Positions 34,701-42,132 of a stretch of 45,419 nucleotides of DNA are shown here, piece after piece; position 1 is the stretch's first letter; the number at the start of each line of letters is the position of its first letter. This DNA is from JADJNW01 sp033761835. Its GTDB lineage: Bacteria > Bacteroidota > Bacteroidia > Chitinophagales > Saprospiraceae. Both the position numbers and the translations under genes were made by a program. The notes under the pieces are model-generated. The model saw nothing but the letters and a program-made list of their open reading frames with translations. It was not told the origin of the DNA and did no database searches. The DNA lies in contig JANRME010000041.1 in assembly GCA_033761835.1 (NCBI GenBank), positions 1 through 45,419 of the forward strand, given 5' to 3'.

Positions 34701-37700
34701 GGTCTCGGTACCACTTGGTTTCAAGCGATGATAATTGACTCCATTCACTTCAATTGTGTCATTTTCGCAAAGCGTCATGGCAATGGTGTCGCGGCTAATA
34801 GAATTAATGGTCAAAGCTTCTGTTTGCGAAAGCGTTGCCTGACAATTGGCATCTGCTATGGAAATCAATTGAATGCTAACAGTGCCATCGGTCAATCCCA
34901 GAAGGGAAGGACAAATTTGAATAGAATCACTGAGATTATTGGTAGATATGGTCTGCGTTTGCGATCCATTTCCAAAATCAAATTCGTAATTAAGCGTAAA
35001 TGTGGGTGTTCCAGTAAAATTGGCATTCAAGGTAAAACAATCGTCTTCACAAACCGCTCCCCCTGGCGAAAGCGTTGCCGTTGGCAAAGGCGAAAGTGAA
35101 GCGATCTCAATATTTTCAGTTACAATGCAATTATTCGCATCTACCACATTTAAAATATAATTGCCAGGGGCAAGCCCAATCGGATCTTCAATGCCATCGA
35201 GGGAATCCACGCTCCAATCAAATGTAAAAGGTGCCACACCACCTGTAATCGTGCTTTGTATCGCGCCGTCGGCAGTATTCGGGCAAGTTGCATTTGTACC
35301 TGCTAAACTCAGCGAAATATCACAACCCTCGACATTGATCGCAAAATTACAAGTCGTCGTACAATTGTTCCGATCGGTAATGGTCACTTCATAACTACCT
35401 GCGGGAAGATTACTCAAAATTACGGTATCAGCAATAGCAAGGGTTTGAGTGCCATTTATAGGCCCTGTCCAAAAGATATTATAAGCAGCCGTGCCGCCAG
35501 TGACAATAATTTGTGCTTGCCCATCGGATAAACCGGCCGCGGAGACTCCCATCAATTGGGAGCAGGTCAAATCTAACATTTCAGGCCGCGCAATGACCGC
35601 TTGAACCACATTCGAACAAGCTTGATTATCCGTTATAGTTACATTATAAGTTCCTGCTGGAAGTCCGGCTACATTTTGCTGTCCATCCAAAGAATCCACA
35701 TCCCAATTGAACGTGAAAGGTGCATTACCCAACACGACCAATTCGATAGCGCCATTATTCATACCATTACAAGTTACTCCGCGAACGTTTACCGTTACCG
35801 CAGGCGGCGTATTCAAAGTAATAGCAAAAGAACGCTGCGCTGTGCAAGCGCCATTATCATCAAAAGCGTAAAGCGTTGTATTTGTGCGAATTGTATCGCC
35901 AGGATTAAAGCGCGTACCTGCACCATTAGCTTGAGAAAAATAAGCTTGATTGCCACTTAAATTCGATCCGATAATTGCCGGAAGCACAAAGAAACCACAA
36001 CCGACTTGTGCCGGAATGGAATCCAGCATTGGCACAGCGTTGATCGTCACCGTAAATATTTCTTCATCCTTACAAATACCATTATCATCAAATAGATAAA
36101 GGGTGGTAGTTACAGTGATATTCTCGCCCGGATTTAAGCGCGTGCCGCCGCCATTAGGAGCCGTATAATAAGCTTGATTACCACTCAAATTAATACCTGT
36201 AATATTGGGTAAAGTGTAGAATTGACAGGCGGTTTGGTTACCAATATTATCTAAAATAGGTGGAGATATGATATTGATATTAATAATTTCTTCATCGCTA
36301 CAACCCACTGCGCCATCATAGGCAAATAAAGAAACCGTAGTAAAAATAGTATCTCCTGCTGCATAACGCGTACCAGAGCCATTCGCTTGTGTATAAAATG
36401 CTTGTCCGCCGCTCAGATTTGTGCCTGTTATAGATGGTAAAATATAAAAAGAACAAGCCGTTGGATCTGTTAAAGGTGCAATGTCGGGTGTAGTGGCAAT
36501 AGAAATGACAAAAGATTCTTCATCGCTGCAGCTCCCATCTGTATCATATATATATAATGTTTGAGAAGTAGTAATCATATCGCCCGGATTCAAGGGCGCA
36601 CCGCCGCCATTAGGCGCAGTGTAATAAGCTTGATTGCCACTCAGATTTGCACCTGAAATTATAGGCAAGGTAAAGGCCGTACAGACCGTCGTATCCGCAA
36701 TATCATTGATTTGTGGCCCTGTAGTAATAGTAATTAAAACCGATTCTTCATCACTACAACCAGCATTTCTATCATAAATATATAATGTTTGTGTATTAGT
36801 AATCGCTTGTCCAGGCAAATAGCGCGTGCCGCCGCCATTCGGGGCAGTATAATAAGCCTGATTACCTGTAAGATTTGTACCTGTAATGGCAGGAAGCGTA
36901 AAGGAAGCGCAAGCCGATTGATCCTGCAGATCATTTACCTGCACCGCTGGTACGATTGTAATAGTAAACATAGATTGATCGTAGCAATCCACACTACCAG
37001 CATAGGCGTATAAGGTGCGGCTGCTTGTAATAACAGCTCCTTGCTCAAATCTTGTACCGTTGGCATCCGGCTCGGTGTAATAAGCTCGATTGGCGGTCAA
37101 ATTCGTACCCGGCACAGCCGGCAAAGTATAAGAATTACAAGCCGTTACATTATTGATATTGAACACATTAGGGGTAGGTGTTATTTGTACCTGAAAGGTT
37201 TCCTGATCGGAACAACCTGTAGTACCTGCAAAAATGAAAATCGTTCTGGTGCTTGTAATATCATCGCCAGGATTATAACGCGTGCCGCCACGATTAGCCC
37301 CAGAATAATAGCCTTCATCGCCGGAAAGATCAACACCGCTAATTTCAGGTAAGGTCACAAAACCACAGCCTTCCAGCGTACCAGGATTATCTAACTCGGG
37401 TCGGATATTGATATCCACGACATGATCGTCTTGACCGTTACAACCCGCAGCATTGGTTACTGTTACCGAATAGGTATCGCTGGAATTGACCGAAATCGTT
37501 CGAGAAGTTTGTCCTGTTGACCACTCATAACTCGTAAATCCTGCCCCTGCGTCCAAAGTAATACTGCCACCACTTGAACAAACTGAGGTTGGCCCTGTAA
37601 TATTAACGGTAGGTGGTGTAGAAGTTCCAACTATTTTAGGGTTTGAAGCAACCGAGCATCCGGCAGCATTGGTCACCGTTACAATGTACGTTCCTGGTTG

Positions 37701-38423
37701 ATCTACACTGATAGAAGGCCCGCTATCGCCATTGCTCCATTCGTAGGAAACAAAACCGCCGGAGCCACCCGTAGCATTAAGAGTAATGGGCGTACCCCCA
37801 GGGCAAACCGTGTTTGGTCCAGTAATATTGGGCGGTGTAATCGCAGAACCACTTACTACAACATTATCAATAGTATAAAATTCATCATTGGCTTTGTTCC
37901 CTAAGGTAATCCGAATCCGGAGCGAATTTCCATCCAGTCCATCCACGCTAAAGCCGCCCAAGCCATCGGGCCCATTAACATAGCCCATTCTAGTAGTAAC
38001 ACCATCAAGGATGTATTCGATCACTACTTGGTCATGGCTATTATCACAAGCAAAACTTGGCCCTGCAGGAAAATCTGTTTCCAAATCCCCGCCACCACCT
38101 ATTTCCAATGAAATACTCACACAACTAAAAGCGGAAATATTGATATTCTGGGATGTCCAGGTGTTCCGCCCACTACCACCCGGCGCGCAACAAGGTGCGC
38201 CTTCTACATCTTCCACTACAAACTGACCTCCATATACGCCAAAACGATTGCCGCCATTATTAAGTGCTCCATCATCACAATCGGTACCTGCGGCTGTCCA
38301 TTTACCAGCAGCAGTAGTGCCATCAGCATAGCTTTCAAAATCTTCTTCATAAATGGTCGTTTGAGCGCTTGCGCAAAAAAAAGAGCACAAAAAAATGGTA
38401 ATGAGAAGTGTAGTTATTTTCAT
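31731..38423 (-). CDS. giant cell-surface repeat protein with gliding-type (type B) C-terminal domain
   Basis: This 2230-residue exported protein has a signal peptide (MKITTLLITIFLCSFFCASA). After a jelly-roll-like region and two Ig/PKD-like modules (YEWSNGDSGPSISVDQPGTY, YEWSTGQTSRTISVNS), residues 350-870 hold seven repeats of about 75 residues. Then come SprB-like repeats (TCNGMNNGAIELVVLGNAP ... GLPAGTYNVTITD) to about 1110. Residues 1216-1809 hold eleven 54-residue repeats, followed by two more SprB-like units. The end is the gliding motility-associated C-terminal domain (FVPTAFSPDGDGNNDLFYIYG ... YVYYAEIEF), which sends it through the type IX system. It is probably an adhesin or a gliding or matrix protein. 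Cys pairs recur in each 54-residue repeat. A TATTTTTG promoter element lies upstream. Confidence 0.9.
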   Translation of the reverse strand: MKITTLLITIFLCSFFCASAQTTIYEEDFESYADGTTAAGKWTAAGTDCDDGALNNGGNRFGVYGGQFVVEDVEGAPCCAPGGSGRNTWTSQNINISAFSCVSISLEIGGGGDLETDFPAGPSFACDNSHDQVVIEYILDGVTTRMGYVNGPDGLGGFSVDGLDGNSLRIRITLGNKANDEFYTIDNVVVSGSAITPPNITGPNTVCPGGTPITLNATGGSGGFVSYEWSNGDSGPSISVDQPGTYIVTVTNAAGCSVASNPKIVGTSTPPTVNITGPTSVCSSGGSITLDAGAGFTSYEWSTGQTSRTISVNSSDTYSVTVTNAAGCNGQDDHVVDINIRPELDNPGTLEGCGFVTLPEISGVDLSGDEGYYSGANRGGTRYNPGDDITSTRTIFIFAGTTGCSDQETFQVQITPTPNVFNINNVTACNSYTLPAVPGTNLTANRAYYTEPDANGTRFEQGAVITSSRTLYAYAGSVDCYDQSMFTITIVPAVQVNDLQDQSACASFTLPAITGTNLTGNQAYYTAPNGGGTRYLPGQAITNTQTLYIYDRNAGCSDEESVLITITTGPQINDIADTTVCTAFTLPIISGANLSGNQAYYTAPNGGGAPLNPGDMITTSQTLYIYDTDGSCSDEESFVISIATTPDIAPLTDPTACSFYILPSITGTNLSGGQAFYTQANGSGTRYAAGDTIFTTVSLFAYDGAVGCSDEEIININIISPPILDNIGNQTACQFYTLPNITGINLSGNQAYYTAPNGGGTRLNPGENITVTTTLYLFDDNGICKDEEIFTVTINAVPMLDSIPAQVGCGFFVLPAIIGSNLSGNQAYFSQANGAGTRFNPGDTIRTNTTLYAFDDNGACTAQRSFAITLNTPPAVTVNVRGVTCNGMNNGAIELVVLGNAPFTFNWDVDSLDGQQNVAGLPAGTYNVTITDNQACSNVVQAVIARPEMLDLTCSQLMGVSAAGLSDGQAQIIVTGGTAAYNIFWTGPINGTQTLAIADTVILSNLPAGSYEVTITDRNNCTTTCNFAINVEGCDISLSLAGTNATCPNTADGAIQSTITGGVAPFTFDWSVDSLDGIEDPIGLAPGNYILNVVDANNCIVTENIEIASLSPLPTATLSPGGAVCEDDCFTLNANFTGTPTFTLNYEFDFGNGSQTQTISTNNLSDSIQICPSLLGLTDGTVSIQLISIADANCQATLSQTEALTINSISRDTIAMTLCENDTIEVNGVNYHRLKPSGTETIIGGSANGCDSIIVVRLDFYPPAVFDLEQTLCEGDSIVVNGVIYNQNNPSGSEVLAGAAANGCDSTVNINLSFFPPVVLDLTQTLCDRESLTVNGVVYDQSNPSGTEILSGAAANGCDSTINVNLSFFPLAVFDLDQTLCEGDSIVINGVTYNQNNSSGTETLPGASTTGCDSIVNINLTFLTTPTFDLTQTLCDGESITVNGIVYDQSNPSGTEILSGVAANGCDSIVNVNLSFFPLAIFDLNETLCEGDSVVINGITYNQNNSSGTEILTGASATGCDSTININLAYIFPSRTVINDTLCPGESLMVNGVAYDATNPSGIETIMGGSANGCDSLIEVNLQFFEPAIFDFTDILCEDESVTINGTVYDQSNPSGTEILVGASVNGCDSIVNITLNFYFPAESTLTQTLCDGESIIVNGGVYDQSNPTGTEILANASSNGCDSIVNINLSFFPPSIFDLEQTLCEGDSIVINGVTYNQNNPSGTEVLMNASSNGCDSTVNINLIYIFPSTRTIDTSLCFGESLIVNGNIYNNANPAGMEIITGGASNGCDSIVQINLRFADEITAAVEGDATICAGDSTTLTFQFMGAQSFDIRYTDGTNSATELRGIIDGHTVQVSPTATSTYSIELIAVNGATCPASIIGGATVQVSNLAANATTVSNFGGFGVSCAGASDGAVIANAANGIAPFQYTWNTGVTTQQLTGIGAGTYMVTITDIAGCTAEGSITLTEPQLIAVTNSTRDLLCANDRSGAIIIDNITGGAGPYEVSLNGTSFRAINDFPYELGNLAAGNYSFIIRDANDCEVELSSNITSISNPTIDLGDNITVSLGDSVEIEGISNFTPNKVEWTPTIYLSSPDMLRTFVKPIETTIYEVTASDTSGCLATDRITIFVNKERGVFVPTAFSPDGDGNNDLFYIYGGNDVVRIKKFIVFDRWGNLLYERGEFLPNDPQYGWNGKFNGRDVALGVYVYYAEIEFIDGFTEVFKGDIAVIR
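32997..34778 (-). repeat. 11 x 162-bp coding repeats (54 residues each)
   Basis: Eleven units in exact 162-bp register begin at 34778 and end at 32997. Each encodes LC-EGDS-VNG-YNQNNPSGTE-L-GAS-NGCDS-VNINL-F. Units 2, 4, 6 and 10 carry the EGDSIVINGVTYNQNN variant, while units 3, 5 and 9 carry DGESITVNGVVYDQSN. Units 1, 7 and 11 form a third class with GGSANGCDS-type text. The alternation suggests amplification in 324-bp pairs. Confidence 0.9.
35814..37376 (-). repeat. 7 coding repeats of about 75 residues
   Basis: Seven units of roughly 225 bp encode C-F-LP-I-GTNLSGNQAYYT, then a PNGGGTR segment and TLYIYD-CSDEE. They form residues 350-870 of the giant surface protein. Units 3, 4 and 6 are the most alike, with identical NQAYYTAPNGGG text. 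The spacing is looser than in the 54-residue array. Confidence 0.85.
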
Positions 38424-38476
38424 CTCAGAATCGGTTTATAAGATATTATGACGCAGGGCAATGTCAGAAGTAGCGT

Positions 38477-38484
38477 CAAAAATA
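38477..38484 (-). promoter_or_regulatory. candidate -7 element of the giant surface protein gene
   Basis: The minus strand reads TATTTTTG (TAnnTTTG), 54 bp upstream of the ATG at 38423. Confidence 0.5.
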
Positions 38485-38524
38485 GGAGTTTGTGAAATTT
38501 TCTTTGCGTTATGTGTGTTAACCA

Positions 38525-38540
38525 GAGGTTAATTAACCTC
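38525..38540. promoter_or_regulatory. perfect 16-bp palindrome, possible operator
   Basis: GAGGTTAATTAACCTC is fully self-complementary. It lies in the divergent 305-bp gap, about 41 bp upstream of the candidate -7 element of the giant gene and 138 bp upstream of the one for the DUF177 gene. A second half-site-like GTTAACC precedes it. Nothing else recognisable lies in this gap apart from the two promoter elements. Confidence 0.4.
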
Positions 38541-38677
38541 ATTGCGTCGGATGATAAGCAGATTTTCTTTATTATATTTGGCTTTAACGTCAAAACGTAT
38601 TAAAATCTGCTGCGATAAAGCGAAAAAAATAGTGTTATTTTATTTCAAAATAACTACCTTCGGTTGCGAAAAACACT

Positions 38678-38685
38678 TATCTTTG
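38678..38685 (+). promoter_or_regulatory. candidate -7 element of the DUF177-rpmF operon
   Basis: TATCTTTG matches TAnnTTTG, 43 bp upstream of the ATG at 38729. Confidence 0.55.
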
Positions 38686-38728
38686 CACCCGCCTTTTACC
38701 GGCGGTATATTCAAAACGTTCTTTATCA

Positions 38729-39271
38729 ATGGACTCGTTGGTACAGTACTCTATCCCGGTAAGGGGATTGCGATCGGGTACGCATCAGTTTGATTTTCAG
38801 GTGGATGACGAATTTTTTCGTTGTTTCGAAAGCTCACCGATTGCCCAAGGCAATATCAATCTGACGCTACTTTTTGACAAACGACCGGATATGTACGTTC
38901 TTCAATTTGATTTTGAAGGAACGGTGAAATCTGAATGCGACCGATGCTTGGCGTCTATTGATCTGCCGGTGTCCGACAGTCAGCGCTTGGTTGTAAAATT
39001 GAGTGAGCAACCAGAAGCGGAAGATGCCGAAGTGATTTATATTCATCCGGAGGATCAGCATCTCAACGTTGCTACGTACATTTACGAATATATCATTCTT
39101 TCGATGCCGTTTATGAACGTGTACGATTGCGAAAATGATATAAATCGAGTTTGCAATCTGGAAATGTTGCAGTATTTGCAAAATGAATATAAGGCGGCGG
39201 AAGAAGAAGAAGAAAATGAGCAAAATCCATTTTGGGAAGAATTGAAAAAATTAAATATTAAAAATCACTAA
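38729..39271 (+). CDS. DUF177 (YceD-like) family protein
   Basis: This 180-residue protein belongs to the family usually encoded just before rpmF and linked to 23S rRNA processing or metabolism. The Cys pair in VKSECDRCLASIDLPV and the later IYIHPEDQHLNVATYIYEYIILSMPFMNVY are family features, followed by an acidic tail (EEEEENEQNPFWEELKKLN). It lies 73 bp before rpmF, the classical arrangement. Confidence 0.88.
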   Translation: MDSLVQYSIPVRGLRSGTHQFDFQVDDEFFRCFESSPIAQGNINLTLLFDKRPDMYVLQFDFEGTVKSECDRCLASIDLPVSDSQRLVVKLSEQPEAEDAEVIYIHPEDQHLNVATYIYEYIILSMPFMNVYDCENDINRVCNLEMLQYLQNEYKAAEEEEENEQNPFWEELKKLNIKNH

Positions 39272-39344
39272 AATATAAAGCGTAAAGTTTGAAATAAAAA
39301 GTTCTCTTCAAATTTTACATTTCATATTTCAAATTTTTGTAGCA

Positions 39345-39542
39345 ATGGCACATCCCAAGAGTAGAACATCGAAGCAACGCAAGCGCAAGCGTAGAACGCA
39401 TTATAAAGCTACTGTTCCGCAAATCGCTACTTGCACCACAACGGGCGAGCGTCATTTATTTCACCGTGCTTATTACGACAGCGAAGGCAATATGTACTAT
39501 CGCGGCAAAGTATTGGTGAAAGCAGCGGAAGACGAAGCTTAA
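39345..39542 (+). CDS. rpmF: 50S ribosomal protein L32
   Basis: This 65-residue basic protein starts MAHPKSRTSKQRKRKRRTHYK, diagnostic for L32. Only one Cys (residue 30, IATCTTTGERH) remains of the four zinc-binding Cys seen in zinc-containing L32, so this is a zinc-free form. It follows the DUF177 gene and has a hairpin terminator about 30 bp downstream. Confidence 0.95.
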   Translation: MAHPKSRTSKQRKRKRRTHYKATVPQIATCTTTGERHLFHRAYYDSEGNMYYRGKVLVKAAEDEA

Positions 39543-39572
39543 AACAGCGATGATACGATATAATTATACATG

Positions 39573-39608
39573 AAGCTCCCATCCTTTTTAGTGCGATGTG
39601 GGGCTTTT
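39573..39608 (+). terminator. rpmF terminator hairpin
   Basis: AAGCTCCCATC pairs with GATGTGGGGCTT (one bulge, one G-U) followed by TTTG, starting 30 bp after the rpmF stop. Confidence 0.65.
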
Positions 39609-39615
39609 GTGCTTT

Positions 39616-39712
39616 AGAATGTTCTTTGGTGTTTGGGTGTTAAAGTGTTATAGTTCGATACATCTGAGCTAAAACACCATAATACTAAAACACGATCGTA
39701 CTAAAACACATT
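39616..39712. repeat. intergenic word-repeat cluster before the RidA gene
   Basis: GTGTTTGGGTGTTAAAGTGTTATAG at the left contains three variants of the word GTGTTA/GTGTTT. At the right the inverted word recurs as AAAACACCATAATAC, AAAACACGATC and AAAACACA. The cluster ends just before the RidA start at 39719. Confidence 0.55.
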
Positions 39713-39718
39713 CAAAAA

Positions 39719-40102
39719 ATGAAAAAAATAATCAAAACACCGAAAGCGCCGATGCCTATTGGTGCTTATAACCAAGCGATTATTCATAACAGTACTTTAT
39801 ATATCTCCGGGCAAATTGCAATTAATCCTGCAAATGGAGAGTTAGTAACCATCGACATCGAAACCGAAACCCGTCAAGTGATGGAAAACCTCAAAGCCAT
39901 TCTTGAAGAAGCGGGGTTGAGTTTTAAAGATGTCGTCAAATGCTCGGTTTTTGTAAAAGATATGCACAACTTTGGTCGGATCAATGGCATTTATGGTCAG
40001 TATTTCGATGAAGCCACCTCGCCTGCGCGCGAATTAGTGGAAGTAGCCAACCTTCCGAGATTTGTAAATGTAGAAATCTCAGCGATTGCTGCTTTTGATT
40101 AA
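39719..40102 (+). CDS. RidA-family (YjgF/YER057c/UK114) protein
   Basis: This 127-residue protein is of the Rid family. RidA members hydrolyse reactive enamine/imine intermediates from PLP enzymes to 2-keto acids. The expected segments are present: IGAYNQAIIHNSTLYISGQIAINP, MENLKAILEEAGLSFKDVVKCSVFVKDM, and the end with the substrate-binding Arg (SPARELVEVANLPRFVNVEISAIAAFD). The RExVEV/NLP ending places it with the archetypal RidA group. It lies between rpmF and trpS without a clear operon. Confidence 0.93.
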   Translation: MKKIIKTPKAPMPIGAYNQAIIHNSTLYISGQIAINPANGELVTIDIETETRQVMENLKAILEEAGLSFKDVVKCSVFVKDMHNFGRINGIYGQYFDEATSPARELVEVANLPRFVNVEISAIAAFD

Positions 40103-40120
40103 CAGGGTGATAAGATGGTA

Positions 40121-40145
40121 GGGTGATAAGTTTAATAAATCACCC
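40121..40145 (+). terminator. hairpin in the RidA-trpS gap, built from repeated words
   Basis: GGGTGAT (40121-40127) pairs with ATCACCC (40139-40145). The same word is repeated upstream (AGGGTGAT at 40104-40111) and inverted again downstream (CCCATCACC, repeated to 40168). It sits about 30 bp before the trpS start. Confidence 0.5.
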
Positions 40146-40177
40146 CATTACCCCATCACCCCATCACCTGATGAAAG

Positions 40178-41188
40178 ATGGAACAAAAAAAACGAGTACT
40201 TTCTTGCATCCAACCCACTGGCGATATGCACTTTGGCAATTACTTCGGTGCAGTGAAAAATTGGGTGGATTTGCAAGCAGAATACGAATGTTTTTATGGT
40301 GTGGTGAATTATCATGCCATGACGATGCCTTATGATTCCAAAAAATTAGTACATAATACTTGGGAATTAATTTTCAATTTGATGGCAACCGGCCTCAAAA
40401 CTGAAACCCTTTTTATCCAGTCATTAGTGCCGGAGCACGCCGAATTATGCTGGATTTTTAATTGTTTTACATCATATGGGCAGCTGAGTCGGATGACCCA
40501 GTTCAAAGATAAAAGCAAACAAAGCGAGGAAAGCTCAGAAGGCTTTATTTCTGCGGGTTTGCTCAATTATCCGATTTTACAGGCAGCCGATATTCTTATT
40601 TATCGCGCTGATTTCGTGCCTGTGGGCGACGACCAGGATCAGCATTTGGAATTAGCCAGAAATATTGCACAACGTTTTAATAATCAAGTCGGTAAAGAAT
40701 ATCTTATTTTACCAAAAGCATTACATACCGAAGTGCCGCGTGTAATGTCCACTGCTGAGCCAACTCGTAAAATGAGTAAAAGCGCAGGTGAAAAACATTA
40801 TATCAATATTTTTGCAGAACCCGATCGCATCCGAAAGCAAATCCGCTCGGCCGTTACTGATGCGGGGGACACACCTGCTGGTGAAATGAGTCCGGGTGTA
40901 AAGAATTTGTTTTCATTATTAAAAGCTTGTGGCAAGCAGGAAACTTATGATGGCTTGATGAATAATTATAATGCTGGCAATTTAAAATATGTCGATTTAA
41001 AAGAAGCCGTAGCCGAAGCCTTGGTAGAAATCAGCAATCCTTTCCGTGAGCGCAAAGCCGAGATCTATGCCAATAAAAAGGAAGTAAAAGAGCAAGTAAA
41101 AGCTTCTTCTGCTGAGATTCGCAAGCGCGCGCAAGAGACCATTCGGGAAGTAAAAGAACTATCAGGATTACTAAATGTAAAATTTTAA
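40178..41188 (+). CDS. trpS: tryptophan--tRNA ligase
   Basis: TrpS charges tRNA-Trp. The 336-residue protein has the class I motifs: the HIGH-type signature in QPTGDMHFGNYFGAVKNW and KMSKS in TRKMSKSAGEKHYINIF. PVGDDQDQHLELARNIAQRFN is the typical Rossmann-core segment. The length is normal for a bacterial TrpS. The start at 40178 is supported by family alignment (MEQKKRVLSCIQPTG); an ATG 7 bp earlier is out of frame. Confidence 0.95.
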   Translation: MEQKKRVLSCIQPTGDMHFGNYFGAVKNWVDLQAEYECFYGVVNYHAMTMPYDSKKLVHNTWELIFNLMATGLKTETLFIQSLVPEHAELCWIFNCFTSYGQLSRMTQFKDKSKQSEESSEGFISAGLLNYPILQAADILIYRADFVPVGDDQDQHLELARNIAQRFNNQVGKEYLILPKALHTEVPRVMSTAEPTRKMSKSAGEKHYINIFAEPDRIRKQIRSAVTDAGDTPAGEMSPGVKNLFSLLKACGKQETYDGLMNNYNAGNLKYVDLKEAVAEALVEISNPFRERKAEIYANKKEVKEQVKASSAEIRKRAQETIREVKELSGLLNVKF

Positions 41189-41375
41189 TACACTCAAAAA
41201 AGGGATGATGATACACCATCGTACCATCAACCCATTCAACTTCATATCACAGTTTTAGTGTGACCAAATTGCGTAGTTTTTTAAGTGTTTCACGGTATTT
41301 GGGATAATAAAAAAGCGCGCGCGATAAATTAAACCAGGATTAAAAAATCGGGGTTTAGCTCTTTGATTCTTTGGG

Positions 41376-41434
41376 TGAACTGCATATTATATTTACATTA
41401 CAATCTACACTTATCGCTTATAATATGCAGTTCA
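41376..41434. repeat. perfect 16-bp inverted repeat with 27-nt spacer
   Basis: TGAACTGCATATTATA (41376-41391) is matched perfectly by TATAATATGCAGTTCA (41419-41434). It lies in the 303-bp gap between the convergent trpS and lipoprotein genes. A weaker stem (TAAACC at 41330-41335 with GGTTTA at 41352-41357) precedes it. No ORF lies within the spacer. It could be a terminator, a structured RNA or the scar of a tiny element. Confidence 0.65.
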
Positions 41435-41491
41435 GTGTTTTTGTGGCTTCTGGGCATACAGGGTTTTAAGTCTTTTGAGGTAATTAATTAA

Positions 41492-41971
41492 TTATTGGTT
41501 GTTCATTTCTATTAATCTTGTACGTGGTAAGAACAGTCGCACCGTATCTCCATTCATTATGGCACGTATCGCATGATAAGTTTCCAAATCACTTGTTCTA
41601 AGTGTATCAGATTTTCCGGACTCCATCAAAAGCGGATAATTATTACCATTATCTGTAATTATGAAATAATTTTCTCCACTTTTATATATACCACTCGTAG
41701 AAATATCACTATCATTGAGGATTATTACTTTACTACTATCGGGAATAGTCGATTGTAATTTACTTTGGGCAATAATCATGATAGATTCATCCGTGTTTCG
41801 ACTTCTGCTAGGATCAAGGTCTTCAATAACAAGTGTAACACCTCCTCTGCTCGAGTCAGGGGCAAGGGCGGAATCAGAAAATGAATTATTTTCGGTTGGC
41901 TTGGATTGGTTACAATTTTGTAATAGAATCATTACAAAGAGTAATAATACCCAAATTCGTTGGTTGCTCAT
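41492..41971 (-). CDS. small lipoprotein, unknown function
   Basis: This 159-residue protein has the lipoprotein signal MSNQRIWVLLLFVMILLQNC, with lipidation at Cys20. A Ser/Asp/Asn-rich spacer follows, then a beta-rich part: GGVTLVIEDLDPSRSRNTDE, KVIILNDSDI, YKSGENYFIITDNGNNYPLLMES. I do not recognise the family. A promoter-like TATATTTG lies 25 bp upstream. The GVTLVIEDLDP segment resembles part of a tiny ORF at 43671-43748. Confidence 0.7.
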   Translation of the reverse strand: MSNQRIWVLLLFVMILLQNCNQSKPTENNSFSDSALAPDSSRGGVTLVIEDLDPSRSRNTDESIMIIAQSKLQSTIPDSSKVIILNDSDISTSGIYKSGENYFIITDNGNNYPLLMESGKSDTLRTSDLETYHAIRAIMNGDTVRLFLPRTRLIEMNNQ

Positions 41972-41995
41972 AAACTAAGTGTTTGTAATTTGATA

Positions 41996-42003
41996 CAAAT
42001 ATA
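41996..42003 (-). promoter_or_regulatory. candidate -7 element of the lipoprotein gene
   Basis: The minus strand reads TATATTTG (TAnnTTTG), 25 bp upstream of the ATG at 41971. Confidence 0.5.
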
Positions 42004-42132
42004 TCTCGGCAAATATTGAGGGTTCAAAAATATTGCTTTGAAATTAAGGTCTTCAAAGTTTAAGTTTTAACATTTTACCCTTTGATTACCAGCTAAAAAA
42101 GTCAGGAATAGAAACGAAAAACTAAGAAAATA

